Shown in pieces: positions 1 through 14,258 of a stretch of 64,000 nt of DNA; position 1 is the first letter of the stretch, and the number at the start of each line of letters is the position of its first letter. A program made the position numbers and the translations under genes. Under the pieces are notes generated by a model. The model was not told where the DNA came from. It ran no database searches and saw only the letters and a program-made list of their open reading frames with translations. The DNA lies in assembly GCA_028994555.1 (NCBI GenBank), contig JARDVN010000001.1, positions 3,162,001 through 3,226,000 on the forward strand. The letters are read 5' to 3'. Origin of the DNA: Citrobacter amalonaticus (lineage in GTDB: Bacteria > Pseudomonadota > Gammaproteobacteria > Enterobacterales > Enterobacteriaceae).

Positions 1-410
1 TCGAGATAGTTTTGTAAGTTCTGATAAAACTGCGCCTTGGCCGGGAACTTAATCGGATGGTCACGGCTTTCGCCCTGCGGAAAATAGCCGTTAATCACCG
101 TCACGTTACCGAGTGGCGAGGGGATCTCCGCCATAATGATGCGGCGCTGAGCCTCTTCGCCATCACCGGGAAAACCCCGGCGCACGGCGATGGGAGTATC
201 TTTGGTCAACAGCGCGACGCCATAGTGACCTTTCTGTCCATGATAGGAAACGTTGTAGCCAAGTTTTGCGACATCTTCGAGTGGGAACATGTCGTCGTGA
301 ACTTTTGTCTCCTGCAGGCCAATTACATCGGGTTGGTGTTTTTCGACGATGGCTGCCAGTTGATGAGGTCTGGCGCGCAGGCCGTTGATATTAAAAGAGA
401 CAAATTTCAT
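1..410 (-). CDS. xthA: Exonuclease III, N-terminal part (runs off window)
   Basis: Exonuclease III is the main AP endonuclease and 3'-5' double-strand exonuclease of base excision repair, acting in the cytoplasm. The reverse strand from ATG at 410 reads [18 protein letters not shown] and continues with LQETKVHDD and the GHYGVALL block, matching E. coli XthA closely. The LQETK glutamate is the metal-binding residue of this fold. About 136 of the expected 268 residues are present; the C-terminal half, including the catalytic Asp and His, lies beyond base 1. It is transcribed divergently from astC. Identification is firm. Confidence 0.96.
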   Translation of the reverse strand, partial: MKFVSFNINGLRARPHQLAAIVEKHQPDVIGLQETKVHDDMFPLEDVAKLGYNVSYHGQKGHYGVALLTKDTPIAVRRGFPGDGEEAQRRIIMAEIPSPLGNVTVINGYFPQGESRDHPIKFPAKAQFYQNLQNYL

Positions 411-2075
<1,665 letters not shown>

Positions 2076-2079
<4 letters not shown>

Positions 2080-3106
2080 TGGTGATCCGCCCCATTGAAC
2101 ACGCCGATATCGGCGCGCTGATGCAACTGGCCAGTAAAACCGGCGGTGGGCTGACCTCATTGCCCGCTAATGAAGCCACGCTGGCGGCGCGTATTGATCG
2201 CTCCCTGAAAACATGGCGGGGCGAGTTGCCGAAAAGTGAACAAGGCTATGTCTTTGTGCTGGAGGATCTGGAGAGCGGGACCGTGGCGGGGATCTGCGCG
2301 ATTGAAGTCGCCGTGGGACTTAACGATCCCTGGTACAACTATCGCGTCGGGACGCTGGTGCATGCTTCAAAAGAGCTGAACGTCTATAACGCGCTACCGA
2401 CGCTGTTTCTCAGTAACGATCACACCGGCAGCAGTGAATTATGCACCCTGTTCCTTGACCCGGACTGGCGCAAGGAGGGCAACGGTTATCTGCTGTCCAA
2501 ATCACGCTTCATGTTTATGGCGGCGTTTCGCGACAGGTTCAATGAAAAGGTGGTCGCGGAAATGCGCGGGGTGATTGACGAGCACGGCTATTCTCCGTTC
2601 TGGCAAAGCCTGGGGAAACGCTTTTTCTCGATGGAATTTACGCGAGCTGATTTTCTCTGCGGCACCGGGCAAAAGGCGTTTATCGCCGAACTGATGCCCA
2701 AGCACCCGATTTATACCGACTTTCTCTCCGACGAGGCGCAGGCAGTCATTGGCCAGGTGCACCCGCAAACCGCCCCGGCGCGAGCGGTGCTGGAGAAAGA
2801 AGGGTTTCGCTATCGTAACTATATCGACATTTTTGACGGCGGTCCGACGCTGGAGTGTGACATTGACCGGGTGCGGGCAATCCGCAAAAGTCGCCTGATA
2901 GAAGTTGTCGAAGGGCAACCCGCAACCGGCGATTTTCCGGCCTGCCTGGTGGCGAATGAAAACTACCACCACTTCCGCGTCATGCTGGTCCGCGCCGATC
3001 CGAATACACAACGTCTGGTGCTGACCGCCGCGCAACTGGATGCCCTGAAATGTCATGCGGGAGACAGGGTGCGTTTTGTCCGTCTTTGCGCTGAGGAGAA
3101 AACGGT

Positions 3107-3110
<4 letters not shown>
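2076..3110 (+). CDS. astA: Arginine N-succinyltransferase
   Basis: AstA performs the first step of the AST pathway, transferring succinyl from succinyl-CoA to the alpha-amino group of arginine. The 344-residue frame is intact and begins [19 protein letters not shown], almost as in E. coli. [24 protein letters not shown] and the GNAT-like fold region are conserved. It overlaps astC by four bases and astD by four bases, consistent with translational coupling along one nitrogen-scavenging operon. Confidence 0.97.
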
Positions 3111-5919
<2,809 letters not shown>

Positions 5920-5927
<8 letters not shown>

Positions 5928-6890
5928 TTTCCTCGCCACCACGCTGGCAGCCGGGATACCAGCGAGTCAGGAAGGTGAAAGGCCAGGCTTTCGCTGGCGC
6001 TGGGTGGAGGCGGGGGATACTTGAACTCTCACCTGTAGCCCCGCCTGCTGGCGCACTGGTGATCTCTGTCGGCATTCACGGCAATGAAACTGCACCGGTG
6101 GAAATGCTAAACGCGCTGTTGAAAGCTCTTTCAACGGGACAGATTACGCTGCGCTGGCGACTGTTGCTGATCCTCGGTAACCCACAGGCGCTGGCGGAAG
6201 GGAAGCGCTTTCTTCATAGCGATATGAACCGGATGTTTGGCGGACGCTGGCAACTCTTTGCTGAAAGTATTGAGACGCAGCGCGCCCGGCAACTGGAACA
6301 GTGTCTGGAGGATTTCTTTTCGCAAGGTCAAGAATCGATACGCTGGCATCTGGATCTGCATACCGCCATTCGTGGTTCTCACCATTTGCGCTTCGGCGTG
6401 TTGCCGCAACGCCAGATTCCCTGGGATGAGACGTTTCTCGGTTGGCTGGGTGCCGCCGGGCTGGAAGCGCTGGTGTTTCATCAGGCGCCGGGGGGGCACC
6501 TTTACCCACTTTAGCGCGGAACATTTCGGCGCGCTCGCCTGCACGCTGGAGCTGGGCAAAGCGTTGCCGTTAGGTCATAACGATCTCCGTCAGTTTGCGC
6601 CGACGTCTGCTGCACTGACTTGTTTACTGCCAGGGCAAATTGACCAGGCAGACGGCACTCCGCCAGTCCGCTACCGTGTGGTATCGCAGATCACCCGCCG
6701 CAGCGACGCGTTTGTGTTGCACATGGACAGCCAGACGCTCAACTTCACTCCGTTTACCGCAGGAACGCTGCTGGCGGAAGAGGGTGACGAGCGTTTTGTC
6801 GTCACCCATGACGTGGAGTACGTTTTATTTCCCAATCCCGGCGTGGCACTGGGATTACGTGCGGGTCTGATGCTGGAGAAGATAAACTGA
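5920..6890 (+). CDS. astE: Succinylglutamate desuccinylase (two homopolymer frameshifts)
   Basis: AstE is the zinc carboxypeptidase-like last enzyme of the AST pathway, splitting N-succinylglutamate into succinate and glutamate. Zinc ligands are visible in GIHGNETAP (His, Glu) and [10 protein letters not shown] (His); the catalytic Glu is in [12 protein letters not shown] place the start at ATG 5920 ([12 protein letters not shown]), eight bases inside astB. Two G runs break it: 6012-6016 (five, four needed, restoring VEAGILELSP) and 6490-6496 (seven, six needed, restoring [14 protein letters not shown]). The repaired protein has 322 residues, the E. coli length. Confidence 0.94.
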
Positions 6891-7235
6891 TTTATTTCCC
6901 GCAGTTGAAGGACTGCGGGTTTTATTTCATCGTGCGGCAGGGAATAAATCCGGATAATTCCTGGAAAGCTGCTTTATTTATCATCACTGCTCAGGTATAG
7001 TTCTTCATATTTCCTGCAAAATCATCAGGTTGTCATTTTTTCTTTCAACTCTTCGCAATAATTTCTTTTTTTCTCCACAATTGGCGAAAAAATGTTTTTT
7101 TACCCTTTCATTGTTTTACCGATGCTCTGACAAATTGACGATTAAGTCGTTAAAGTTAATCTCGTCAACACGGCACTGTACTTCTTCGGAGGTGACAAGA
7201 AAGCCGTAAAATAACTGAAAGGAAGGATAAAGATT
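6891..7235. other. astE-spy intergenic region
   Basis: 345 bases without a gene: the ast terminator at the left, then A/T-rich DNA leading to spy. Two TTTTACC repeats (about 7099-7122) might belong to the Cpx/Bae control region known for spy, but their spacing does not match a canonical CpxR box, so I leave the site unassigned. A GAAAGGAAGG Shine-Dalgarno precedes spy. Confidence 0.5.
6898..6927 (+). terminator. Terminator of the astCADBE operon
   Basis: Perfect 8-bp stem CCCGCAGT / ACTGCGGG with a 6-base loop, followed by TTTTATTT, seven bases after the astE stop. Confidence 0.85.
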
Positions 7236-7721
7236 ATGCGTAAATTAACTGCACTGTTTGTAGCTTCAACTCTGGCACTGGGCGCTGCGAACCTGGCTCA
7301 TGCAGCGGATACCACCACCGCCGCACCGGCAGACGCCAAACCGATGATGCAGCACAAAGGCAAATTCGGTCCACATCATGACATGATGTTTAAAGACCTC
7401 AATCTGACCGATGCGCAGAAACAACAGATCCGTGACATCATGAAAGGCCAGCGTGACCAGATGAAACGTCCGCCAGTTGAAGAACGCCGTGCAATGCACG
7501 ACATCATCGCCAGCGATACCTTTGATAAAGCGAAGGCAGAAGCGCAGATTGCGAAGATGGAAGAGCAGCGCAAAGCCAACATGCTGGCGCACATGGAAAC
7601 GCAGAATAAGATCTACAACATTCTGACCCCGGAACAGAAAAAGCAGTTTAATGCCAATTTTGAGAAGCGTCTGACAGAACGTCCGGCGCGTGACGGTAAA
7701 ATGCCTGTGCCTGCTGAGTAA
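7236..7721 (+). CDS. spy: Periplasmic ATP-independent chaperone Spy
   Basis: Spy is a cradle-shaped periplasmic chaperone induced by envelope stress (CpxAR, BaeSR). The 161-residue protein starts with a signal peptide (MRKLTALFVASTLALGAANL, cleavage after AHA) and has the two LTxxQ motifs of the family, LTDAQKQQIRDI and LTPEQKKQF. The central part is rich in Met, Arg and Lys as expected for the substrate-binding cradle. It is monocistronic, with a strong terminator 20 to 85 bases downstream. Confidence 0.96.
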   Translation: MRKLTALFVASTLALGAANLAHAADTTTAAPADAKPMMQHKGKFGPHHDMMFKDLNLTDAQKQQIRDIMKGQRDQMKRPPVEERRAMHDIIASDTFDKAKAEAQIAKMEEQRKANMLAHMETQNKIYNILTPEQKKQFNANFEKRLTERPARDGKMPVPAE

Positions 7722-7743
7722 TCGCTTAGCAGACCCATTCGAA

Positions 7744-7807
7744 GACCGCCGGTCTTGTCCATCCTCTCCACTGAGGCGATGGGCAGGATCGGCGGTTTTT
7801 TCTTTTT
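7744..7807 (+). terminator. Terminator of spy
   Basis: Long imperfect hairpin with outer stem ACCGCC / GGCGGT and inner pairing TGTCCATC / GATGGGCA, followed by TTTTTTCTTTTT. Confidence 0.8.
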
Positions 7808-7888
7808 AAGGCCCTAAGGAAAATCATTGTATCTGCCGATAACAACGTTGTGCTTTATTGTGCCGCGCGATGCTTATCAGGAGCGAAG

Positions 7889-8464
7889 ATGGAATACTTT
7901 GATATCCGCAAGATGCCGATCACTCTCTGGCGTAACGGCGCCGGGGAAACGCGTGAAATTTGCTGTTTTCCACCGGCGACTCGCGATTTTCACTGGCGTG
8001 CCAGCATTGCGTCTCTCGCCGGTAATGGCGAATTTTCGCTCTTTCCTGGTATTGAGCGGGTGATTACGTTGCTGGAAGGCAGCGAAGTGACGCTGGAAAG
8101 CCAGGGCGCGTTCAGCCACACCCTCAGGCAGCATCAACCATTTAGCTTTGCTGGCGAGCGCGTGGTGAAAGCGACGTTAACCGAAGGGCAGATGTCGATG
8201 GATTTTAATATCATGACCCGGCGCGACTCCTGTCAGGCAAACGTTCGGGTGGCCGATCGCACTTTCACCACCTTTGGCTCGCGTGGCGGCGTGGTGTTCG
8301 TGATTAGCGGCGCCTGGCAACTGGGCGATAAACTCCTGACTGCCGATCAGGGAGCCAGCTGGCACGACGGAAAGCATACGATTCGGCTACTGAAGAAAGA
8401 AGGAAAGCTGCTGTTTAGCGAGATCACCTGGCGTCAGGGACATTCCCCGGATTCAGTTCAATAA
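7889..8464 (+). CDS. ves: Ves, HutD-family cupin protein
   Basis: Ves (formerly YdjR) is a small cytoplasmic HutD/cupin-like protein; in E. coli it is reported as cold- and stress-inducible with no defined reaction. I use ATG 7889 ([25 protein letters not shown]) because AGGAG lies just upstream and it gives 191 residues, the E. coli length; an in-frame start at 7850 is less likely. Conserved pieces are [27 protein letters not shown] and [22 protein letters not shown]. Its 3' end overlaps the convergent cho gene by about 41 bases. Confidence 0.9.
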   Translation: MEYFDIRKMPITLWRNGAGETREICCFPPATRDFHWRASIASLAGNGEFSLFPGIERVITLLEGSEVTLESQGAFSHTLRQHQPFSFAGERVVKATLTEGQMSMDFNIMTRRDSCQANVRVADRTFTTFGSRGGVVFVISGAWQLGDKLLTADQGASWHDGKHTIRLLKKEGKLLFSEITWRQGHSPDSVQ

Positions 8465-9314
8465 TCTCACAGGCACCGGAAACAAGCGGCTTACAGAGAA
8501 TTTTGTAACCGTCATGATCAAATCCCGCGGGGGGTTTGCACCAGGGTTGCTGCATCCTCCAGTGATTCCACCGCCCCCCAGCCATAGCCAGTTGTTAATG
8601 ATGTGGTATTGCGTCATTTGCGCACGACTCTCTTTAAGCGCAATGGCGTTTTTCCACGGCCAGCAGATAACCCGCAGTTTTTCCAGCGATGCCAGTAAAC
8701 GGGCGTCGTGCTCCTGCGGATGCTCTTTGCCACAGCAAACACCCGCGCAGCGTTTTAGTGCAGAGCGAAAACAGGCGCGATCACGGTTCAGTGGCTCAAG
8801 CCCCAGCCTCCCGTAACACAATTTCTGTTCATCAGCGAGTGACTGCAAAGCGGCAAGCGCGGCGCGGCGATTGGCAAAAAAGGCCGAACAGATCCGGTGC
8901 GTGGGAGAAATCAACGTCGCGGGAATAGACGACGTCTACCTTTCCCTCTGCGAGCTTTAGCGCACAGAGCTGGCGATTTCGGCGCAGACGTTTATTAAAC
9001 AGCGGCTGCTGTTCCTTGATTAGACGAGCCTCGAGTAACAGCGCGCCGATTTCACCGGCAGTGCCGATCCAGGAAATCCGTCGGGACTGGCGCAGCATGG
9101 CGGCTTCTTCTGGCGTGCGTAAATGCGACAGTACCCGACTGCGGATATTGACACTTTTACCAATGTAGAGCGGCAGGGTGTCGCTGTCGCTGTGAAACAG
9201 ATAAACACCGGGTACGGTCGGAAGTGACTCCAGGAAGGGGCGCAAGTGTTCGGGATATTCGTAAACTGCTGCTGCTTCAAACTCAAGACGAGGAACTGAT
9301 TGACGCCGTGCCAC
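8424..9314 (-). CDS. cho: Cho, UvrC-like nucleotide excision repair endonuclease (three homopolymer frameshifts)
   Basis: Cho is a GIY-YIG endonuclease homologous to the N-terminal half of UvrC; it makes the 3' incision at bulky lesions together with UvrAB and belongs to the SOS response. The GIY-YIG core reads [30 protein letters not shown] 9314 ([16 protein letters not shown]) has a GGAG ribosome site six bases upstream and gives 295 residues, the E. coli length. One extra base lies in each of an A run (8876-8881), a C run (8574-8579) and a G run (8529-8534). ATG 9341 is an alternative start with a weak ribosome site. Confidence 0.9.
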
Positions 9315-9401
9315 TGTAAACTCCGGAAGCTGGTTATTCATCCAGTATAGCAGTGCGGTTACGATTAAAAAAAGAGGCGAAGCGGTCAATGGCGAGGTGA
9401 A

Positions 9402-9429
9402 GGCCGGATGGCGTTGCCACCCGGCCGGT
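9402..9429. repeat. REP element between cho and nadE
   Basis: GCCGGATGGCG, short loop, then CACCCGGCC: a typical enterobacterial repetitive extragenic palindrome with the conserved GCCGGATGGCG head, located between the cho start and the nadE stop. Confidence 0.75.
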
Positions 9430-9435
9430 TTGACT

Positions 9436-10263
9436 TTACTGCTTCCAGAAATCGTCAAAGACGGTAATCGGCGGGCGGCGCTTATGCTCCGTCTTCAGAT
9501 ACCAGCCTTCGATCGTTTTGGCGATAGCGGGATCGACCGGTTTACCTTCCAGATAGTCATCGATGTTTTCGTACGTGACGCCCAGCGCGGCCTCATCCGG
9601 CAGAGAAGGGCGATCGTCTTCCAGATCGGCGGTAGGGGCTTTTTTATAAAGGTGTTCCGGGCAACCTAATGCCGCCAGCAGTTGTTTACCCTGGCGCTTG
9701 TTGAGGCGAAACAGTGGGTTGATGTCCGTACCGCCGTCACCGTACTTGGTGAAGAATCCGGTGATGGCTTCCGCGGCATGATCGGTGCCAACCACCACAC
9801 CGCTGGTCATGCCGGCGATGCTGTACTGCGCTTTCATGCGCTCACGGGCTTTTTCATTGCCGCGGACAAAATCACTCAGTTCGATCCCCGCTTCACGAAG
9901 AGCTTGTTCGCTTGCCAGCACTGAGGCTTTGATATTGACGGTCAGCACGCGGTCCGGCTGGATAAAAGCAAGGGCATCCTGACAGTCCTGCTCGTCGAAC
10001 TGCACGCCATAGGGAAGGCGAACGGCAATAAATTGCAGCGCGTCATTCCCGGTCTCTTCGCGCAGTTCGCTAATTGCCATCTGGCATAGTTTGCCGGCCA
10101 GCGTTGAGTCCTGTCCGCCGCTGATGCCTAATACCAGGCTTTTCAGGAAGGGATAGCGTTGCAGATACGCTTTAAGGAAATCGACGCTACGGCGAATTTC
10201 CTCTTCTGGATTAATGTGCGGTTTTGCGCCAAGCGCTTTGATGATCTCGTGTTGCAGAGTCAT
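9436..10263 (-). CDS. nadE: NH3-dependent NAD+ synthetase
   Basis: NadE catalyses the last step of NAD synthesis, amidating deamido-NAD with ammonia and ATP. The 275-residue frame is intact. It has the N-type ATP pyrophosphatase P-loop [12 protein letters not shown], the deamido-NAD and ammonia binding block [25 protein letters not shown], and the C-terminal [14 protein letters not shown] found in bacterial NadE. It is monocistronic and divergent from osmE. Confidence 0.98.
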   Translation of the reverse strand: MTLQHEIIKALGAKPHINPEEEIRRSVDFLKAYLQRYPFLKSLVLGISGGQDSTLAGKLCQMAISELREETGNDALQFIAVRLPYGVQFDEQDCQDALAFIQPDRVLTVNIKASVLASEQALREAGIELSDFVRGNEKARERMKAQYSIAGMTSGVVVGTDHAAEAITGFFTKYGDGGTDINPLFRLNKRQGKQLLAALGCPEHLYKKAPTADLEDDRPSLPDEAALGVTYENIDDYLEGKPVDPAIAKTIEGWYLKTEHKRRPPITVFDDFWKQ

Positions 10264-10482
10264 TTACCCCCTCCCCAATCGTTAAAGAATAAAATCAAAC
10301 AGTGATAAAGCTAACTGTTTGCAGTGAAAACGACAAGGGAGCACAGCCTGAATGGCGCTTAAAACGACATCCTGCCGCCTGAATGGAATCTGACGAAATA
10401 TTCGCGTGCTAAGCGTTGGCTTGAAAAATGTCATAATGTATTCCAGGCTTATATAACACGCTGATAAACAAGAGGACGGAAA

Positions 10483-10824
10483 ATGAACAAGAACATAGCA
10501 GGAATTTTAAGTGCAGCGGCGGTAATGACGATGCTGGCAGGATGTACGGCGTACGATCGTACCAAAGACCAATTTGTCCAGCCTGTGGTCAAAGATGTGA
10601 AAAAAGGCATGAGCCGTGCGCAGGTTGCACAGATTGCCGGGAAACCGTCGTCTGAGGTGAGCATGATCCACGCGCGTGGTACGTGCCAGACCTACATCCT
10701 GGGTCAACGTGATGGTAAAGCTGAAACCTATTTCGTGGCGCTCGATGACACTGGCCATGTGATCAACTCAGGCTATCAGAGCTGCGCTGAGTACGATACC
10801 GACCCGCAGGCAGCTAAGCAGTAA
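10483..10824 (+). CDS. osmE: Osmotically inducible lipoprotein OsmE
   Basis: OsmE is a small lipoprotein induced by osmotic stress and stationary phase (sigma-S); it belongs to the SmpA/OmlA (BamE-like) family. The signal segment [21 protein letters not shown] ends in a lipobox with acylated Cys in [31 protein letters not shown] is the BamE-type motif. A ribosome site (AGAGGACGG) precedes ATG 10483, and TATAAC lies about 30 bases upstream as a plausible -10. The protein is intact and is followed by a strong terminator. Confidence 0.96.
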   Translation: MNKNIAGILSAAAVMTMLAGCTAYDRTKDQFVQPVVKDVKKGMSRAQVAQIAGKPSSEVSMIHARGTCQTYILGQRDGKAETYFVALDDTGHVINSGYQSCAEYDTDPQAAKQ

Positions 10825-10854
10825 TAACTGTCTACTGCCTGTACAGCTTAACGA

Positions 10855-10877
10855 ACCGGCCACTGGCCGGTTTTTTT
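10855..10877 (+). terminator. Terminator of osmE
   Basis: Perfect 7-bp stem ACCGGCC / GGCCGGT with loop ACT, followed by a run of T. Confidence 0.9.
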
Positions 10878-10891
10878 GTAACGAAGATGAT

Positions 10892-10915
10892 CTTATTTAT
10901 TGATGCGAATTATTT
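10892..10915. promoter_or_regulatory. Possible NagC operator upstream of chb
   Basis: CTTATTTATTGATGCGAATT followed by ATTT has the T-rich / CG / A-T-rich layout of NagC/Mlc operators and lies about 210 bases before chbB. The E. coli chb operon is known to be repressed by NagC and controlled by ChbR and CRP. The match is only moderate. Confidence 0.3.
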
Positions 10916-11121
10916 GCCCGAAGTGTGAGGGGAGTCATAACGCCAGGTCAATGAGAGACAATTTAGTGGGTCAAGGAAATACCATCAGCCTGTGCGATGC
11001 CGTATACTCATTTCAGACACAGAAATAAGTTTTCGGTTACGCAGGTTATCCAGAGCATAGAAGCAGGTAGAGACTTGCGACGTGTCTGGTTGACAGATAA
11101 TCGCACATGAGGAAGGTCTTA

Positions 11122-11443
11122 ATGGAAAAGAAACACATTTATCTGTTTTGCTCTGCGGGTATGTCTACCTCTTTGTTAGTGTCAAAGATGCGTGCGCAGG
11201 CGGAAAAGTATGAAGTCCCGGTTATTATTGAAGCATTCCCGGAAACGCTGGCTGGTGAAAAAGGACCCCATGCTGACGTCGTATTATTAGGTCCACAAAT
11301 TGCTTATATGTTGCCCGAAATTCAGCGTTTGTTACCCAACAAGCCTGTTGAAGTGATTGACTCGCTGCTGTATGGCAAAGTCGATGGTTTAGGCGTGCTT
11401 AAGGCTGCGGTTGCAGCAATTAAAAAAAGCCGCTGCAAATTAA
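11122..11443 (+). CDS. chbB: PTS chitobiose-specific EIIB component (frameshift near 3' end)
   Basis: ChbB is the IIB phosphotransfer protein for N,N'-diacetylchitobiose uptake. The phosphorylated cysteine lies in the loop LFCSAGMST near residue 10. ATG 11122 ([13 protein letters not shown]) has AGGAAGG upstream. A run of seven A (11422-11428) where six are expected alters only the tail: repaired, it ends [12 protein letters not shown] and has 106 residues as in E. coli. It is the first gene of chbBCARFG. Confidence 0.95.
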
Positions 11444-11524
11444 TATTTTAAATTTTCCCGTCAAAGAGTTATTTCATCTACATATACCGCAATAATTAAT
11501 TGCGGTTTTTAAGGGTATTTTTCT

Positions 11525-12885
11525 ATGAGTAACGTCATTGCTTCACTTGAAAAGGTACTCCTTCCTTTTGCGGTCAAAATAGGAAAGCAGCCACACGTTA
11601 ATGCAATCAAAAACGGTTTTATTCGTTTAATGCCATTAACCCTCGCGGGGGGCCATGTTTGTATTAATTAATAACGTTTTCCTGAGCTTTGGGGAGGGGT
11701 CGTTTTTTTATTCCCTCGGTGTTCGGCTGGATGCTTCTACTATTGAAAACCTCAATAGTCTGAAAGGTATCGGCGGAAACGTCTATAACGGTACGCTGGG
11801 CATTATGTCACTGATGGCGCCATTCTTTATCGGGATGGCGCTGGCGGAAGAGCGCAAAGTCGACGCCCTGGCGGCCGGTCTGTTATCGGTCGCGGCCTTT
11901 ATGACCGTCACGCCTTATAGCGTGGGCGAAGCTTATGCGGTAGGGGCGAACTGGCTGGGCGGCGCGAATATCATCTCCGGTATTATTATCGGTCTGGTTG
12001 TCGCGGAAATGTTTACCTTTATTGTCCGTCGCAACTGGGTCATTAAATTACCCGATAGCGTACCGGCATCCGTTTCTCGTTCATTCTCAGCACTGATTCC
12101 TGGCTTTATTATCCTCTCCATCATGGGGATCATCGCCTGGGCGCTGACGACCTGGGGAACTAACTTCCACCAGATCATTATGGACACCATTTCTACACCG
12201 CTGGCCTCGCTGGGCAGTGTCGTTGGCTGGGCGTACGTGCTTTTTGTTCCGCTGCTGTGGTTCTTTGGTATTCATGGTTCCCTGGCGCTGACGGCGCTCG
12301 ACAGCGGCATCATGACGCCCTGGGCGCTGGAAAACATCTCCATCTATCAACAGTACGGTTCGGTGGATGCTGCACTGGCTGCCGGTAAGACGTTCCACGT
12401 CTGGGCGAAGCCGATGCTCGACTCCTTTATCTTCCTCGGCGGCAGTGGTGCAACGTTGGGTCTGATCCTTGCCATCTTTATCGCCTCTCGTCGTGCGGAT
12501 TACCGTCAGGTGGCCAAAATGGCACTGCCACCCGGAATCTTCCAGATTAACGAACCGATTATGTTTGGTCTGCCTATTATCATGAACCCGGTGATGTTCA
12601 TTCCGTTCATCCTGGTACAACCCATCCTGGCCGCGATTACGCTGACTGCCTACTACCTGGGCATCATCCCGCCGATTACCAACATCGCGCCGTGGACCAT
12701 GCCAACCGGGCTGGGGGGCCTTCTTTAATACCAACGGCAGTATTGCAGCGCTGCTGGTCGCGTTGTTCAACTTAGGGGTTGCGACGCTGATTTACCTGCC
12801 GTTCGTGGTCGTTGCGAACAATGCGCAGAATGTTATTGACGAAGAAGAGAGCGAAGAAGATATCGCTAACGCACTGAAATTCTAA
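11525..12885 (+). CDS. chbC: PTS chitobiose-specific EIIC permease (two homopolymer frameshifts)
   Basis: ChbC is the inner-membrane IIC permease that brings in chitobiose and cellobiose-type disaccharides with phosphorylation. It starts [20 protein letters not shown] and has about ten hydrophobic helices, plus the IIC substrate loop [17 protein letters not shown]. It is broken by one extra G at 11647-11652 (repair restores [13 protein letters not shown]) and one at 12713-12718 (repair restores [12 protein letters not shown]). The repaired protein has 452 residues, the E. coli length. Confidence 0.95.
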
Positions 12886-12937
12886 GTTTAACCCGGCATG
12901 TGGCAACGCATGCCGGGCCGTCGAAGAGGAATGATTT

Positions 12938-13285
12938 ATGATGGATCTCGATAATATTACCGATACGCAGTCCGAAGCCGAAGAGCTCGAAGAAGTGGTG
13001 ATGGGGCTAATCATCAACTCCGGGCAGGCACGTAGTCTGGCCTATGCAGCGCTAAAGCAGGCGAAGCAGGGTGACTTTGACGCGGCGAAAACGATGATGG
13101 AGCAGTCGCGCATGGCGCTTAACGAAGCGCATCTGGTGCAGACGAAACTGATTGAAGGCGATCAGGGTGAAGGTAAAATGAAAGTCAGTCTGGTGCTTGT
13201 TCATGCGCAGGATCACCTGATGACGTCAATGCTGGCACGCGAGCTGGTGGCAGAGTTGATTGAGCTTCATGAGAAGCTGAAATAG
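12938..13285 (+). CDS. chbA: PTS chitobiose-specific EIIA component
   Basis: ChbA is the soluble IIA protein (lactose/cellobiose family) that accepts phosphate from HPr and passes it to ChbB. It is intact at 115 residues, with a three-helix bundle and the phosphorylated histidine in [12 protein letters not shown] near residue 90. A ribosome site (AGAGGAATG) lies just upstream. It sits between chbC and chbR in the operon. Confidence 0.97.
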   Translation: MMDLDNITDTQSEAEELEEVVMGLIINSGQARSLAYAALKQAKQGDFDAAKTMMEQSRMALNEAHLVQTKLIEGDQGEGKMKVSLVLVHAQDHLMTSMLARELVAELIELHEKLK

Positions 13286-13298
13286 TAAGGAGATGATG

Positions 13299-14140
13299 AT
13301 GCAACACCAGGCGAGCGCACCGGAAATCACCATTGCCCGTGAACAGCAGTTGTTTAACGGTAAAAATTTCCATGTCTTTATTTACAACAAGACAGAGAGC
13401 GCCTGTGGCCTGCATCAGCATGATTACTACGAGTTTACGCTGGTACTAACGGGTCGCTATTACCAGGAGATTAACGGTAAACGCGTGCTGCTGGAACGGG
13501 GGGGACTTTGTGTTTGTTCCGCTCGGTTCGCACCATCAGAGCTTCTATGAGTTCGGCTCGACGCGCATTCTCAACGTTGGCATCAGTAAACGTTTTTTTG
13601 AACAGCACTACAGCCCGCTCATGCCGTTCTGTTTCGTGGCATCGCAGGTCTATCGCACCAACAGCGCATTTTTAACCTATGTCGAGACGGTTATCGCATC
13701 GCTCAATTTTCGTGATACCGGGCTGGAAGAGTTTGTGGAAGTGGTCACCTTCTACATTATCAACCGCCTGCGCCATTATCGTGAAGAACAGGTTCTGGAT
13801 GATATTCCGCAGTGGCTGAAAGCCACCGTGGAAACTATGCATAATAAAGCGCAGTTTGGTGAAAATGCGCTGGAAAATATGGTTTCCCTGTCGGCAAAAT
13901 CTCAGGAATATCTGACGCGAGCGACCCAGCGTTATTACAGAAAAACGCCGATGCAGTTAATTAATGAAATTCGCATTAATTTCGCCAAGAAACAGCTGGA
14001 GATGACAAACTACTCCGTCACGGATATTGCGTATGAAGCGGGATACAGTAGTCCAAGCCTGTTTATTAAGACGTTTAAAAAAAATGACGTCATTTACACC
14101 CAATAGCTACAGAAAAAAACTCACGCAATATAACCAGTAG
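13299..14140 (+). CDS. chbR: AraC-family regulator of the chitobiose operon (two homopolymer frameshifts)
   Basis: ChbR is the dual activator/repressor of chb, responding to phosphorylated chitosugars. It has an N-terminal cupin sensor ([24 protein letters not shown]) and a C-terminal AraC HTH pair ([29 protein letters not shown]). ATG 13299 sits six bases after GGAG; ATGs at 13293 and 13296 are in frame. One extra G (13498-13504) and one extra A (14077-14084) break it. Repaired, the end reads [21 protein letters not shown] and the protein has about 280 residues. Confidence 0.94.
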
Positions 14141-14179
14141 TTTTTTACTCAACAACCAGGTTTACGCTTGCCCATTATA

Positions 14180-14198
14180 GACGCGGGACGCCCGCGTC
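14180..14198. repeat. Perfect hairpin between chbR and chbF
   Basis: GACGCGGG, loop ACG, CCCGCGTC: an 8-bp perfect stem about 60 bases before the chbF start. There is no T tract, so it is not a simple terminator. It could protect or punctuate the polycistronic mRNA. Confidence 0.5.
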
Positions 14199-14258
14199 AT
14201 ACCTGACAGAAGGGCAGAGCATCATTCACGCCAGTGTTAAGCACTGAAGGGAGAAACG

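Noticed and set aside
7099..7122. CpxR box before spy
   Set aside because: Two TTTTACC repeats are present, but their spacing is about 11 bases instead of the five expected for CpxR, so I did not annotate the site.
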